Origin: Dickeya zeae NCPPB 2538 | GTDB lineage: Bacteria > Pseudomonadota > Gammaproteobacteria > Enterobacterales > Enterobacteriaceae | Direction of reading: 5' to 3' | DNA length: 64,000 nucleotides | Assembly: GCF_000406165.1 (NCBI RefSeq) | Contig: NZ_CM001977.1 | Coordinates: forward strand, 793,090-857,089 | Part shown: in pieces, positions 16,891 through 26,499 of the stretch | Numbering within the stretch: the stretch's first letter is position 1 | How the letters are laid out: every line of letters starts with the position of its first letter | Program-made: the position numbers and the translations under genes | The notes under the pieces: generated by a model | Database searches by the model: none | Seen by the model: only the letters and a program-made list of their open reading frames with translations | What the model was told of the DNA's origin: nothing

Positions 16891-19695
16891 ATGAAAAAAA
16901 TGACATCACGCTGGATTGGCATCATCGTCTTGTGCCTGTTCAGTACGCTGGCATCAGCGCAAACCGTTACCAGCCCGTTACCGGTGATCACCGAAGGGCA
17001 ACTGGCTAATGGCTTGCGTTACACCCTTGTGCCGTTAGCCGGTCAACAACAACGGCTGGATATCCGGCTGTTGGTCGAATCGGGCTCGTTGGATGAGCAG
17101 GACGGCGAATCCGGCGTAGCGCATATGGTTGAACACATGGTGTTTCGCGCGACACAGGATTATCCGACCGGACTGGCACAAACGCTGGGGCAACAGGGTT
17201 GGATCCGTGGGCAGCACTACAATGCCATGACCAATTACGAACGCACGATGTACATGTTGAGTCCGCCAGCGGGTAAAGCCTCGCTGACGTTGGCGCTGAA
17301 CGTGTTGGCGCAGATAGCCGGACACGCGCGTTTCGAACCGGAGGACTGGCAGCGCGAGCGTCAGGTGATTCTGGAGGAGTGGCGCGGCAAGCTCGGGGTC
17401 GCAGAGCGCATGAATCAGCAGCGGGTCGCTGCCATCAGGCATGGTTCTCGTTATCCCGAGCGACCGGTTATCGGCACTGAAACCTCCATTCAGAATACGC
17501 CGGTGACGGTGCTGCGCCGTTTTTATGATCGCTGGTATCACCCCCGTAATATGCGCTTGATCGTGATAGGCGACCTGCAGCCCGAGCAGGTAAAACAAGC
17601 GATTTCGCAGGTGATGGGGAGTCTGCCGGACACGCCGATCCCATCGCGGCCGTCGTATGAGCCGACGTTGCGCCCGCAACTGCATGTGGTGCGCTTGCAA
17701 GACAGCCAAAGCAGCGTTAGCCAGGTGTCATTCGTGTTCCGTTTTGATGATGCCTTGACCAAAGCAACAGGGGAAGAGGGGATGCGCCGCCGTCTGATTA
17801 ACCAGATAACGCTGGATGCCCTGAGTAAGCAGGTGCAGCGTCAGCCGCTCTCTTCGTCTTCGGCAGTCAGCAGTCTGGTGGTGCGCAAATCTGATATCGG
17901 CACTACCACGGTAGCGTTGGGGCTGTTTGCTTCGGTGCTGCCGGAGGGACATCAGCAAGGGATTGACGCCGTGCTGCAGGAAATTGCCCGCTTGCAGCGT
18001 TATCCGCTTTACGAGCCGGATATCACCGCAATCAAGGACGGGTTACGTCAATCGGCGGAGAACATGGCGGCGACGCCAGAGCGGCGCGAGTTTTCCGATT
18101 GGGTACAGCAACTGGTGGTGTCCTGGCAGCAGGACCGTCCTTACATCGGCAAGCAACAACTGGGGCAACAGGCGCTGGCGGTACTGAAAACCATCACGGC
18201 CGATGATATCAACGCCTGCCTGCAACGCTGGTTGTCGTCGCCTGATCAACTGGTTCAGTTCAGTGTTCCCGGTAGCCTGCCATTCACGCCGCCTTCCGCG
18301 GCAGCGATTGAGCAACAGCGTCAGTCGGTCGCGCAGCGTGAGCTGGCACCGTTACAACTGCCGGTGACGCGGGTTACGCCAGTACTGCAGCCGGGCGAAG
18401 GCCGTGGCGAGGTTGCTGGTGTACGTCTCTTCCCGGAGCAGAAGGTGGAAGAGTGGCAACTGACCAACGGTGATCGTCTGGTGTGGCTACGCACGCCTCA
18501 GGCTGGCAAAACAGTCTCACTGACCATGCTGTCGTCTGCTGGTTTTATGGCTCCGGGGCGTGAACCGTGGCTGTCTCAGCTTGCTGCCCAGTTGATCAGC
18601 CAAAGCGGGCCTGCGGGATGGACAGGCCGTGATTTGAACGACTGGAAAAAAGCACGAAAACTCTCCCTTAGTCTGGATTATCAGCCAGATGAACTGCGCT
18701 GGAGCGGGAGTACGAGCCCCGATAAGCTGGAGGCGTTGCTGCATCTTTATCACGTGATGAATCGGTCGGCGAGTATCGACGAAAGCGATCTCCGCGAGAG
18801 CCTGGCGACACTAAAACGTCAGCAGAGTACCCGCGAGCAGAGCATTAGCGCCCAGCGGGAGCGGGAGAGCGCCGAATTGCAGTTTGGCAAAGCCGGTGTG
18901 CCTTTCCCGACGCCAGTACAACTGGATGCCGTGACCAGCGAACAACTGGCGCAACAGTGGCGGCAGACGGTGGCGGCACCGGTAACCTATTACCTGCTGG
19001 CGGACTTACCGGCAGAGCAATTGCGCCCACTGGTGGAGCGCTATCTGGCATCACTGCCTCGCCAGTCCGTTGGGGAAAGCCCGCAATATCTGGCACAGGA
19101 AGGGAAGCGCGAGCGCATTTCTGCCATCAATCTGGAGCCGAGAGCGGATGTTTATCTGTGGAGTTTTTCACCCCAAACCTGGACGCCGCAGCAGGCGGTG
19201 CAGGTGAACATCGCCGCCCGGCTGGCGGCGCGTTATCTCAAGGCCAGCCTGCGGGATGAGGCGCAGGGCGTGTACAACCTGAAGATGGAAAGCCGCCTGA
19301 ATGATAAGAGCCAGCGCATTGAAACAGTGCTGCGTTTCACCACTTCGCCGCAACGGGCGCAGGCGTTGAGGCATAACGCCCAGCAGGTGCTGGAAACGTT
19401 GGCGACGCGCATCACACCGCAGGATGTCGAACAGGAGCGCAAACAGTTTATTCACAGCGAACGAGCCCGTCAGGAAGACATCACCACCCTGATGTCCCGG
19501 CTGATACTGAGTTACCGCAATTATCACGATCCCCGCTATCTGACCCAACTGGATAGCCTGGCACCGTCGATCACCGTTGAAACGGTGCGTGACGCGGCGT
19601 CCCGGCTGTGGCATCCGCAAAATCAGGTGTTGTACATCACACTGCCGAACACCACATTGCCGAACATCACGCTGCCGCAGGAGAAAAAATCGTGA
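16891..19695 (+). CDS. fusC: FusC, periplasmic M16 metalloprotease that cleaves ferredoxin
   Basis: This 934-residue two-lobed M16 (pitrilysin) protease has a signal peptide (cleavage near ASA-QTV, residue 23). The inverted zinc motif HMVEH is at residues 78-82, with a downstream acidic cluster ILEEW as third ligand region. The second half is the inactive lobe that closes over the substrate. FusC of Pectobacterium cuts plant ferredoxin specifically to free the iron-sulfur cluster (published). ATG at 16891 follows an in-frame TTG that could add one residue. It overlaps fusD by 4 bp (GTGA). E. coli PqqL is the analogue. Confidence 0.87.
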   Translation: MKKMTSRWIGIIVLCLFSTLASAQTVTSPLPVITEGQLANGLRYTLVPLAGQQQRLDIRLLVESGSLDEQDGESGVAHMVEHMVFRATQDYPTGLAQTLGQQGWIRGQHYNAMTNYERTMYMLSPPAGKASLTLALNVLAQIAGHARFEPEDWQRERQVILEEWRGKLGVAERMNQQRVAAIRHGSRYPERPVIGTETSIQNTPVTVLRRFYDRWYHPRNMRLIVIGDLQPEQVKQAISQVMGSLPDTPIPSRPSYEPTLRPQLHVVRLQDSQSSVSQVSFVFRFDDALTKATGEEGMRRRLINQITLDALSKQVQRQPLSSSSAVSSLVVRKSDIGTTTVALGLFASVLPEGHQQGIDAVLQEIARLQRYPLYEPDITAIKDGLRQSAENMAATPERREFSDWVQQLVVSWQQDRPYIGKQQLGQQALAVLKTITADDINACLQRWLSSPDQLVQFSVPGSLPFTPPSAAAIEQQRQSVAQRELAPLQLPVTRVTPVLQPGEGRGEVAGVRLFPEQKVEEWQLTNGDRLVWLRTPQAGKTVSLTMLSSAGFMAPGREPWLSQLAAQLISQSGPAGWTGRDLNDWKKARKLSLSLDYQPDELRWSGSTSPDKLEALLHLYHVMNRSASIDESDLRESLATLKRQQSTREQSISAQRERESAELQFGKAGVPFPTPVQLDAVTSEQLAQQWRQTVAAPVTYYLLADLPAEQLRPLVERYLASLPRQSVGESPQYLAQEGKRERISAINLEPRADVYLWSFSPQTWTPQQAVQVNIAARLAARYLKASLRDEAQGVYNLKMESRLNDKSQRIETVLRFTTSPQRAQALRHNAQQVLETLATRITPQDVEQERKQFIHSERARQEDITTLMSRLILSYRNYHDPRYLTQLDSLAPSITVETVRDAASRLWHPQNQVLYITLPNTTLPNITLPQEKKS

Positions 19696-21353
19696 GCACC
19701 TTTCTGCAGGCGTTTGCCCTGTTATGCCGTCCATTCTGGCTTGATCGGCGTTACTGGCCATGTTGGTTGTTGCTGGCCACGATCGTGGCGATGGGCGGCA
19801 GCATTGTGTACCTCAACGTCCGTATCAATGACTGGAGCAAGACCTTTTATGATGCGTTGGGAGCATTCGATAGCAGTCTGCTTTACCGTCTTATCAAAGA
19901 ATATTGCCTCTATATCCTGATTTATATCGGTATCTTCGTGTATCAGGAGTGGCTGACCAAACTGTTAATCATTCGCTGGCGTGAACAGATGACGGCGGCG
20001 TTTATCGATAGCTGGCTGGCGAAACGCACGTTTTATCGCCTGTCGTTAAGTGGTCAGGTGGATAACCCGGATCAGCGTATCGCGCAGGATGTCGACCTGT
20101 TCGTCACCCAAACGGTACGGCTGTCCGTGTCGTTTATCATCACGTTCGCCCAACTGTGCTCGTTTCTGGTGATCCTGTGGGATCTGTCCGGTGTGCAGCA
20201 GTTTACGTTGTGGGGGCACAGCGTCACGGTCAGCGGTTATCTGGTGTGGGTCTCGGTGCTCTATACCTTGCTGGGAAGTTTGATTACCCAGTGGATCGGC
20301 AAGCGGCTGCACGGTATCAATTACCATAAGCAGCAGGCGGAAGCCGATTTCCGTGCCTCACTGTTACGCAAGCACGACAGCGCAGAGCAGATTGCGCTGT
20401 ACGGCGGCGAGCAGCAGGAAAAACGCCAACTCGGCAGCTATTTTGCTTCGATTGTCAGTAACTGGCGCGCATTGATGAACGCCGAGCGTAATCTGGGCCT
20501 GTTCACCGTCGGCTATACCCGTGTCAGCCTGATCGTACCGGTATTCGCCGCGTTGCCTGCATTTCTCAGCAAGACGGTGACGCTGGGCGGTTTGATGCAG
20601 ATCCGCAGCGCGTTCGGTCAGGTACATGGCGCACTGAGCTGGTTTATTCGGGTGTACTACTCACTGGTAGAGCTGTCTGCCAGCATGACGCGTCTGGATC
20701 AGTTTCGGCGAGAAATCGACGCGCATCAGGATACGGCGATGCCGTTGGTGCAAGGGGATCAACTGCATGTCGAACGGCTCAGTTTCTCCACACCGCAGGG
20801 GCGGCGGTTGCTACATCACGTGACCTTCCAGTGCGTACCCGGCAGTTGGAACTGCCTTTCCGGTCACAGCGGATTGGGAAAATCGACGCTGTTGCGTACG
20901 CTGGCCGGATTGTGGCCCTATTACGAAGGGGCTTGGCAGGTGGGACGCGGTACACCGCTGTTGCTGCCGCAGCAGAGCTATCTGGGGCAGGGGACATTAG
21001 CGGAGGTGGTGTGTTATCCGCACGCGCCGCTGGATAATGAGGCTACGTTGCGTCAGGTACTGGAGCAGGTTGGTCTCGGTGACTGGGGTGAGCGGTTACA
21101 GCAGCAGATGAACTGGGATCGGGTTTTCTCCGGTGGTGAACGTCAACGGCTGGCGCTGGCACGGGCGCTGATCAATCGCCCGGATCACCTGTATCTGGAT
21201 GAGGCCACCAGCCATCTTGATCCGCAGGCTGCCCGACACTTGCTGGGCGTCATCCGCCAGGCATTGCCGGATTGCACCGTGATTGCAGTGACTCACCAGC
21301 AGGAACTGGCTGATTTGTTCCACTACCACATCGATCTGGCGGCGTTTCGCTGA
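19692..21353 (+). CDS. fusD: FusD, SbmA/BacA-type transporter with ABC ATPase domain
   Basis: This 553-residue inner-membrane protein has an N-terminal SbmA/BacA-like membrane domain (about 1-330, with NDWSKTFYDAL and DNPDQRIAQDV). A C-terminal ATPase follows: Walker A GHSGLGKS at 391-398, signature SGGERQR, Walker B HLYLDEAT. It resembles E. coli YddA. GTG at 19692 overlaps the fusC stop and has an AGGAG ribosome site. The upstream extension from 19608 lies within fusC and is not real. Its role is inferred: import of ferredoxin fragments or iron from the periplasm, or a related export step. Confidence 0.84.
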   Translation: MSTFLQAFALLCRPFWLDRRYWPCWLLLATIVAMGGSIVYLNVRINDWSKTFYDALGAFDSSLLYRLIKEYCLYILIYIGIFVYQEWLTKLLIIRWREQMTAAFIDSWLAKRTFYRLSLSGQVDNPDQRIAQDVDLFVTQTVRLSVSFIITFAQLCSFLVILWDLSGVQQFTLWGHSVTVSGYLVWVSVLYTLLGSLITQWIGKRLHGINYHKQQAEADFRASLLRKHDSAEQIALYGGEQQEKRQLGSYFASIVSNWRALMNAERNLGLFTVGYTRVSLIVPVFAALPAFLSKTVTLGGLMQIRSAFGQVHGALSWFIRVYYSLVELSASMTRLDQFRREIDAHQDTAMPLVQGDQLHVERLSFSTPQGRRLLHHVTFQCVPGSWNCLSGHSGLGKSTLLRTLAGLWPYYEGAWQVGRGTPLLLPQQSYLGQGTLAEVVCYPHAPLDNEATLRQVLEQVGLGDWGERLQQQMNWDRVFSGGERQRLALARALINRPDHLYLDEATSHLDPQAARHLLGVIRQALPDCTVIAVTHQQELADLFHYHIDLAAFR

Positions 21354-21576
21354 TCGTTCTCCTTCTGGTCGGCGGCGTTTTTATCTGATGAACGTTTTAT
21401 CAGGTTGAAATGGTCCCCGGCCAGTCTGAACAGTGGTAATCTTGGCGCCATTGTGCGCGCCGTGGATAACCCCGCGCGAATATTTACGGCACTTTTTGCC
21501 GGGGGCAGACTCCAACAGCCAGCACATCAGGGCTGACGACTGTGAGTCGGCACCGTTTTATGTTGAGGAGTCGAGT

Positions 21577-22167
21577 GTGACAAAAGTGCGTCCGTTGTTT
21601 CTGGCTTTCCCGCTGTTGTTGGCAGGGTGCAGCACCCTTTCCAGTTTTTCCTGGTCCAGTTTGTCGCCGTTTAACTGGTTCGGTCATCGGTTAACGGTGT
21701 CGGACGCAGGCGTGGGTGATATTAATGCCGCTACTCCTATGCTGGAGTCTGAACTGGACAAGGCACTGAATGGCGATTATCGCCTGCGTGGCGGTATGGA
21801 AACCCGTAACGGCAAACTGGTCTCTATCTATGAAGCGCTTAAGGATGACAGCGTCAGGCTGGAAATCAGCGGCGCGCCGAAAGGCCAGGTGAAGCAGGTG
21901 ATCGTGATGGATAAGGCTGTTACCAGCGAGTGGGGCGTAAAAATCGGTGATGAGTTCAGCTCACTGTACAGTAAAGCGTTTGGCGTTTGCCAGCCGGGAC
22001 AAGGCGCGGATGCCCGCAGCGTGGAGTGTGTGGCACCGCAGGGGAAACACGTCAGCTACCTGTTCTCTGGCGACTGGAATGGCCCGGAAGGGTTGATGCC
22101 GTCCGACGATATTCTTAAAAACTGGAAGGTTTCGAAGATTGTCTGGCATGCTCAGGGCCGGGAATAA
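21577..22167 (+). CDS. yfeY: RpoE-regulated lipoprotein YfeY
   Basis: This 196-residue predicted lipoprotein has a short signal and lipobox LLAGC (Cys18). Conserved segments are LSPFNWFG, DYRLRGGMETRNG and a C-terminal GPEGLMPSDDILKNWKVSKI, which match E. coli YfeY. GTG at 21577 with GAGGAG upstream is the start; the ORF opens 144 bp earlier without support. In E. coli it belongs to the sigma-E regulon; I could not identify a convincing sigma-E promoter here. In E. coli yfeY is next to yfeX, here they are 20 kb apart. Function unknown. Confidence 0.9.
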   Translation: MTKVRPLFLAFPLLLAGCSTLSSFSWSSLSPFNWFGHRLTVSDAGVGDINAATPMLESELDKALNGDYRLRGGMETRNGKLVSIYEALKDDSVRLEISGAPKGQVKQVIVMDKAVTSEWGVKIGDEFSSLYSKAFGVCQPGQGADARSVECVAPQGKHVSYLFSGDWNGPEGLMPSDDILKNWKVSKIVWHAQGRE

Positions 22168-22195
22168 TTTATCGGACTCGTTCGTAAATGTACTT

Positions 22196-22226
22196 GCCGG
22201 GGCAATACTGTTCCGGCTTTTTTTTT
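22196..22226 (+). terminator. yfeY intrinsic terminator
   Basis: GCCGG / CCGGC stem (22196-22200, 22213-22217) is followed by nine T, about 30 bp after the yfeY stop. Confidence 0.8.
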
Positions 22227-22412
22227 GATACTCGATTTATACCTCACTAGCTGCACACGACTTTTCTTCCTTTAAAATATTATCATTGAGTGCTGTACTA
22301 TTTTATTGAAGCCCTATTTTATTGAGGATAGTGTGATAATGATCATACCGTCTTAAGAATGAAGATGATATTTAATCGTTCTCTCACCCGAGTTATTGTG
22401 GAGTAATACATT

Positions 22413-22769
22413 ATGAATCATCTTGAGTTACTGGCAATGCGCCAGCTTTTCCTATTAAGTGTGGATGAGGCTGCGTACTATATTGCTGAGGATGGAAATA
22501 ACGAACAGTGGGTAATGTGGGAGAACGGCGAAAGGGAAATACCTTTGCTGATTGTTGAAAAGTTTGAATCAATGAAAAAGGAGAGAAGGCAGAGAATCAG
22601 CGCAATAATTGAAAAAATTAATAACAGAATTGGTAATAACACCATGCGTTCATTTAGTAGTTTTAATGATTTCCTTGCCGTTTATACGGATGGGGATTTT
22701 CTGGAATGGAAAGTGTATCAATCTGTTGCCAACGAGCTTTACTCACGTGATTTGGAGCGATTGTGCTAA
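22413..22769 (+). CDS. ydiL: YdiL-family HTH-like protein (DUF1870)
   Basis: This 118-residue protein matches E. coli YdiL in length. It shares IIEKINNRIGNNTMRFF-like residues in the middle and the exact ending DLERLC. The family has a helix-turn-helix-like fold (LSVDEAAYYIAEDGNNEQW) and may bind DNA; no function is proven. The start has a GGAGTAA ribosome site. It begins the ydi block and, as in E. coli, precedes ydiM. A possible hairpin without T run lies about 55 bp downstream. Confidence 0.88.
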   Translation: MNHLELLAMRQLFLLSVDEAAYYIAEDGNNEQWVMWENGEREIPLLIVEKFESMKKERRQRISAIIEKINNRIGNNTMRSFSSFNDFLAVYTDGDFLEWKVYQSVANELYSRDLERLC

Positions 22770-23468
22770 GAACACTCGAGTAACAAGGCATACCTTTATA
22801 CGCCGCCAGACACATGATTATTGTGCGCCAGATAAGGGCGCAGCACGGAAGAATGGTGTGTGGCGCATGCGTGTCACGGATGTGATTGTCGGCCTGACAG
22901 CAATGTGTGAGGCGTCTTTCCATGAGTGAAATCTGACCGTTGAAACGATATTGAAATCAGCGTGGTGAATAGCGACCCACTGGTGTGAAGAGTGAATAAC
23001 GAAAGATTATTTCTATAAAAGAAACATACTATCTTGCATTTTACTTATATGGTGACTGTGAACGCGGTTTATTCATAATGAAAGCATGACAGGACTTCTA
23101 TTGTTAAATAACAATGTGGATGTTGCGTTTTTGTTTTTTATTTGTGTGGATAAAATAGAGTGATTCGTTTTTTATGTGCATTGGCTCATAAAATTCTACT
23201 ATAGAAAGAATCTATGAATTGTGAATAAAAAAGGAATTATTTATTTTAAGAATGAGTTGATAGCATAAGAGCAGTATTGAATATCTGAGATTAAATGTGT
23301 TTTAGGGCAGACAAAACGGTGACTTTTTTGTCTGCATGACGCCAGGTGATTTGCCGTGAGAAGGTTGCGCTCCACCCTCTGTGTGGTACCCATTGATGAA
23401 TGGGGATCCGGGTGAAATAAGGAAATGCCGCTGAATGACAGCATCCTTTTCTGAACAGAAGGTCCTGT
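22770..23468. other. AT-rich non-coding stretch before ydiM
   Basis: About 700 bp, clearly richer in A/T than the flanking genes, with no supported gene. ORFs on both strands here have no ribosome site and no recognisable product. Near 22826 a small hairpin (TGCGCC / GGCGCA) may end ydiL transcripts. It could hold ydiM regulatory sites or a small RNA, but I see no specific evidence. Confidence 0.5.
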
Positions 23469-24716
23469 ATGAAAAATCGCTATATACCAACGGCATTTGG
23501 CTTGTACCTCAATTATCTGGTACATGGCATGGGCGTCATCCTGATGAGCCTGAATATGCAGCACCTGGAACAGCAATGGCACACCGATGCGGCTGGGGTC
23601 TCCGTCGTCATCTCTTCGTTGGGTATCGGTCGACTGAGTCTGTTGCTGATTGCCGGAACGCTTTCCGATCGCTTTGGTCGGAAACCTTTTGTTTATCTTG
23701 GTATTGCATGCTATCTGGTGTTCTTTTTGGGCGTGCTCGGCACGACTAATATTGTTGTTGCTTACTGTTTTGGCGTGCTTGCCGGAATGGCCAACAGTTT
23801 TCTGGATTCCGGTACTTATCCATCACTGATGGAGGCGTTTCCTGATAGTCCAGGCACAGCGAATATCCTGATCAAGGCGTTTATTTCTGGCGGACAATTT
23901 TTGCTGCCATTGGTGATAAGTATACTGGTGTGGGCTGATCTCTGGTTCGGTTGGTCGTTTTTGCTCGCCGCCAGCATCATGATGTTAAACGCGGTGTGTC
24001 TGTTCCGATACCCATTTCCGCCATCTCGTTCACAGCCCAATAGGGCTGAACGGGTTGATAAAACAGGGCTGATTGATACGAAGAGTAGCCCGACACGGGT
24101 GGAGAAAGAGCACCATACATGCGCCATGCTGGATCTTGCCAGTTTTACCTTATTCGGCTACATCGCTATGGCAACGTTCTACCTGATCAGCCAATGGCTG
24201 TCGCAGTACGGGCAGTTTGTGGTTGGTATCCCTTATGAAATGTCGATCAAGCTGCTCAGCATCTACACCATCGGCTCGCTGTTTGGGGTTGTGATTACCG
24301 CAGGACTGGCGAGGAGTAACACCCACTCAAGTCTGGTGTTGATCTGCTGTACTTTCCTGTCTTTCATCTCGTTGTTAGTGGTGTGCCTTTATCCCAGTGT
24401 GAAGGTGGTGATCATATTTGCCTTTGTAATCGGTTTTTCTGCGGCGGGTGGGGTGTTACAACTGGGGCTAACACTGATGGCATTGCGTTTTCCCTATGCA
24501 AAGGGGAAAGCCACCGCTATTTATTACAGTGCGGGTAGCCTGGCGACATTCACTATTCCGCTGGTAACGGCCCGGCTGTCGCAAGTCAGTATTGCCAGCA
24601 TTATGTGGTTTGACGTTGGTCTGGCGGCGGCCGGTTTCCTGACCGCGTTGTTTATTGGCTACCGCGATATGGAAGCCCGCCGCTGTTCCGTCAGTATGAA
24701 TCAGCTTGGAGCCTGA
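23469..24716 (+). CDS. ydiM: MFS transporter YdiM
   Basis: This 415-residue, 12-helix major facilitator transporter is close to E. coli YdiM: NYLVHGMGVILMSLNMQHLE at the first helix, SSLGIGRLSLLLIAGTLSDRFGRKPFVYLG as loop 2-3 signature, and SFLDSGTYPSLMEAFPDSPG. A charged cytoplasmic loop (about 180-218) separates the halves. Context (ydiB, aroD) suggests quinate, shikimate or a related plant cyclitol acid as cargo; this is inference. It is convergent with the downstream LysR gene. The ATG at 23469 has only a weak ribosome site (AGAAGG, 10 nt upstream). Confidence 0.88.
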   Translation: MKNRYIPTAFGLYLNYLVHGMGVILMSLNMQHLEQQWHTDAAGVSVVISSLGIGRLSLLLIAGTLSDRFGRKPFVYLGIACYLVFFLGVLGTTNIVVAYCFGVLAGMANSFLDSGTYPSLMEAFPDSPGTANILIKAFISGGQFLLPLVISILVWADLWFGWSFLLAASIMMLNAVCLFRYPFPPSRSQPNRAERVDKTGLIDTKSSPTRVEKEHHTCAMLDLASFTLFGYIAMATFYLISQWLSQYGQFVVGIPYEMSIKLLSIYTIGSLFGVVITAGLARSNTHSSLVLICCTFLSFISLLVVCLYPSVKVVIIFAFVIGFSAAGGVLQLGLTLMALRFPYAKGKATAIYYSAGSLATFTIPLVTARLSQVSIASIMWFDVGLAAAGFLTALFIGYRDMEARRCSVSMNQLGA

Positions 24717-24797
24717 CCACAAGACCGGTGCAATACCGCCAATGTTTACCGGAAAGCGAGTATTTTCATTGAGTTCAGTTTCCTGGCGCTAGCGCCA

Positions 24798-25700
24798 TCA
24801 TGTTAACGCTAACGACTGACAGGTACTGAGGATGAATTGCTTAAAAGATTCTGCCGCCGGTGACAGGGTACGATCTTTGTGCGTTGCCAGATAGACATAG
24901 CGTGTCTGGCCGGGATTGCGAATGCGCATGACATGCACGTTGGAGAGTGACAACGTGCTGATACGGGGCATGATCGCGATACCGTAGTTGATGCTCACCA
25001 GCCCCACCATCGCCGTATCCTCCTCCACATAACAGGCGATTTCGGGGATCAGTTTTTTCTGCATGAAGATCTTGTCGATGAACTGCCGCAGCCCGCTTTT
25101 CTGGGAGAAAAAGATGAACGGGTAGGCGATGGCGTCCTCCAGATCGATTTCGCTGTCATCGCGTTGCGCCAACGGGTGGTCGCGTGAGGTCACCAGCACC
25201 AGCTCCTGGCTGATCACCGGGATAAATTCAATGTCTGACTCGTCCGGAATATGGGAGCACAGCGCCATGTCAAATTTATCTTCTTTGAGGTCCTGCACGA
25301 TCGACAGTGTGGTGCCTTGAAAAAAAGCGAAGCGTTTATTGGTATTTTCTGGAATATGAATAAAACGATCGATCAATTGCGGTACTACCATTTCCCCCAT
25401 GGTGTAAATAAACGCCAGATTGATGACCTCATCGTGAGGCGCACACATTTTCCTCAGCGCTGTGCGACCATTTTCCAATTCAAGTAGCGCACCTTCGACA
25501 TAGGGTAAAAAGAGTTGCCCGCTCTGGGTAATTCGAACATTGCGCCCATGCCGTTCAAACAGGGTGACCCCCAGTTCTTTTTCCAGTTCGGAGATAGCAT
25601 GGCTCAACGAGGGTTGCGTAATGTTCAGACTGAATGCCGCTTCCGTGTAGTGCTGCTTTTCTGCCAGTCGCTTGAAATAGTGCAGTTGTTTTAAATTCAT
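24798..25700 (-). CDS. LysR-family transcriptional regulator
   Basis: This 300-residue regulator has an N-terminal winged HTH (residues 1-60, MNLKQLHYFKRLAEKQHYTE..., SLSHAISELEKELGVTLFERHG) and a C-terminal periplasmic-binding-like effector domain (about 90-290). Start at 25700 gives the typical LysR N-terminus; two upstream in-frame ATGs (25712, 25757) are possible. It lies between ydiM and ydiN, where E. coli has no such gene, and reads away from ydiN across an 800-bp gap. It is a good candidate to control ydiN or ydiM; effector unknown. Confidence 0.88.
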   Translation of the reverse strand: MNLKQLHYFKRLAEKQHYTEAAFSLNITQPSLSHAISELEKELGVTLFERHGRNVRITQSGQLFLPYVEGALLELENGRTALRKMCAPHDEVINLAFIYTMGEMVVPQLIDRFIHIPENTNKRFAFFQGTTLSIVQDLKEDKFDMALCSHIPDESDIEFIPVISQELVLVTSRDHPLAQRDDSEIDLEDAIAYPFIFFSQKSGLRQFIDKIFMQKKLIPEIACYVEEDTAMVGLVSINYGIAIMPRISTLSLSNVHVMRIRNPGQTRYVYLATHKDRTLSPAAESFKQFILSTCQSLALT

Positions 25701-26499
25701 TCTGATTCTCATGAAGTTAATGCAGCGCGAAGTAATGTCGCCGAATAATATTAACATACTGCAAATATTTGCCGTGTGCCGCTGATTAAATCACATAATG
25801 TGTCAGGCCGTTGCCTAAATATGGCGGTGTTTTAATGGTACGGCGCTACGGCACCCCGGCATGCAATATTATTATGGCCTTGTGCAAAATAGCATGTTTT
25901 TCCTAGTGCGAAATGCAGGAGAGTAAGGTAAATGGATTGTTAATTGAAAACGGCGCTGTTGTATCCCGCCACGCGAATTCGACGATGGAGAGAGAGGGAG
26001 TTTGTCCTCTCATTTTTCTTTCTCATGTATGAATGCAGGCTAGCTCACAATAATGGGGTGTTGTTTTTTCTCATGGCGGAAGTTGGCATGAAAATAATTT
26101 TTATGTACGAATTATAAAAATAAATTTGAAGAAAATCGCATTGTTTTATTCTGCTGGTTTGGTGCTGGGTACGGTGCCTTTCGGCATCGTGATGTGGTGA
26201 TTTTGTAAAATAGAGAACAAATCATCAACACCCTGAACTAATGGAATCTGTCTTTTCCTGCAATAAAGTTTGCAACGAAAACCTTATATTACGTTTTTAT
26301 TGTTCCCCTTGCCGGGTACATTACATACAGATAATAATTTAGCAAGATTTTACGAAACGTAGTGCTCATAGAAAATAAAAGAAAAAGAGGGAAATAAGAC
26401 GGCTTGCACAATTTTTGTGAGAAATAAGATTTGTGCAAGAAATACAGTTTGTGCAATGAAAACTGTGCAATGAAAAAATCACTATAAACGGAGAGAAGT
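25701..26499. other. Long AT-rich divergent region between LysR gene and ydiN
   Basis: About 800 bp with no supported gene. A leftward 87-codon ORF (26289-26552) runs into ydiN and is not credible. The stretch must carry the promoters of the LysR gene and ydiN and contains a cluster of GTGCAA repeats near ydiN plus one more at 25882. Confidence 0.6.
26404..26470 (+). repeat. Cluster of GTGCAA motifs upstream of ydiN
   Basis: GTGCAA occurs at 26433, 26451 and 26465, and its complement TTGCAC at 26404: four copies in 67 bp. Neighbouring bases are also similar (TTTGTGCAA, GTGCAATGAAAA). The cluster ends 30 bp before the ydiN start and is a candidate binding site for a regulator. Confidence 0.6.

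Noticed and set aside
21380..21430. Sigma-E promoter for yfeY
   Set aside because: GAA-rich -35-like and TCTGA -10-like elements are present but spaced wrongly.
22609..22929. 106-codon ORF overlapping the end of ydiL
   Set aside because: Lies largely in another frame of ydiL and ends in non-coding AT-rich DNA.
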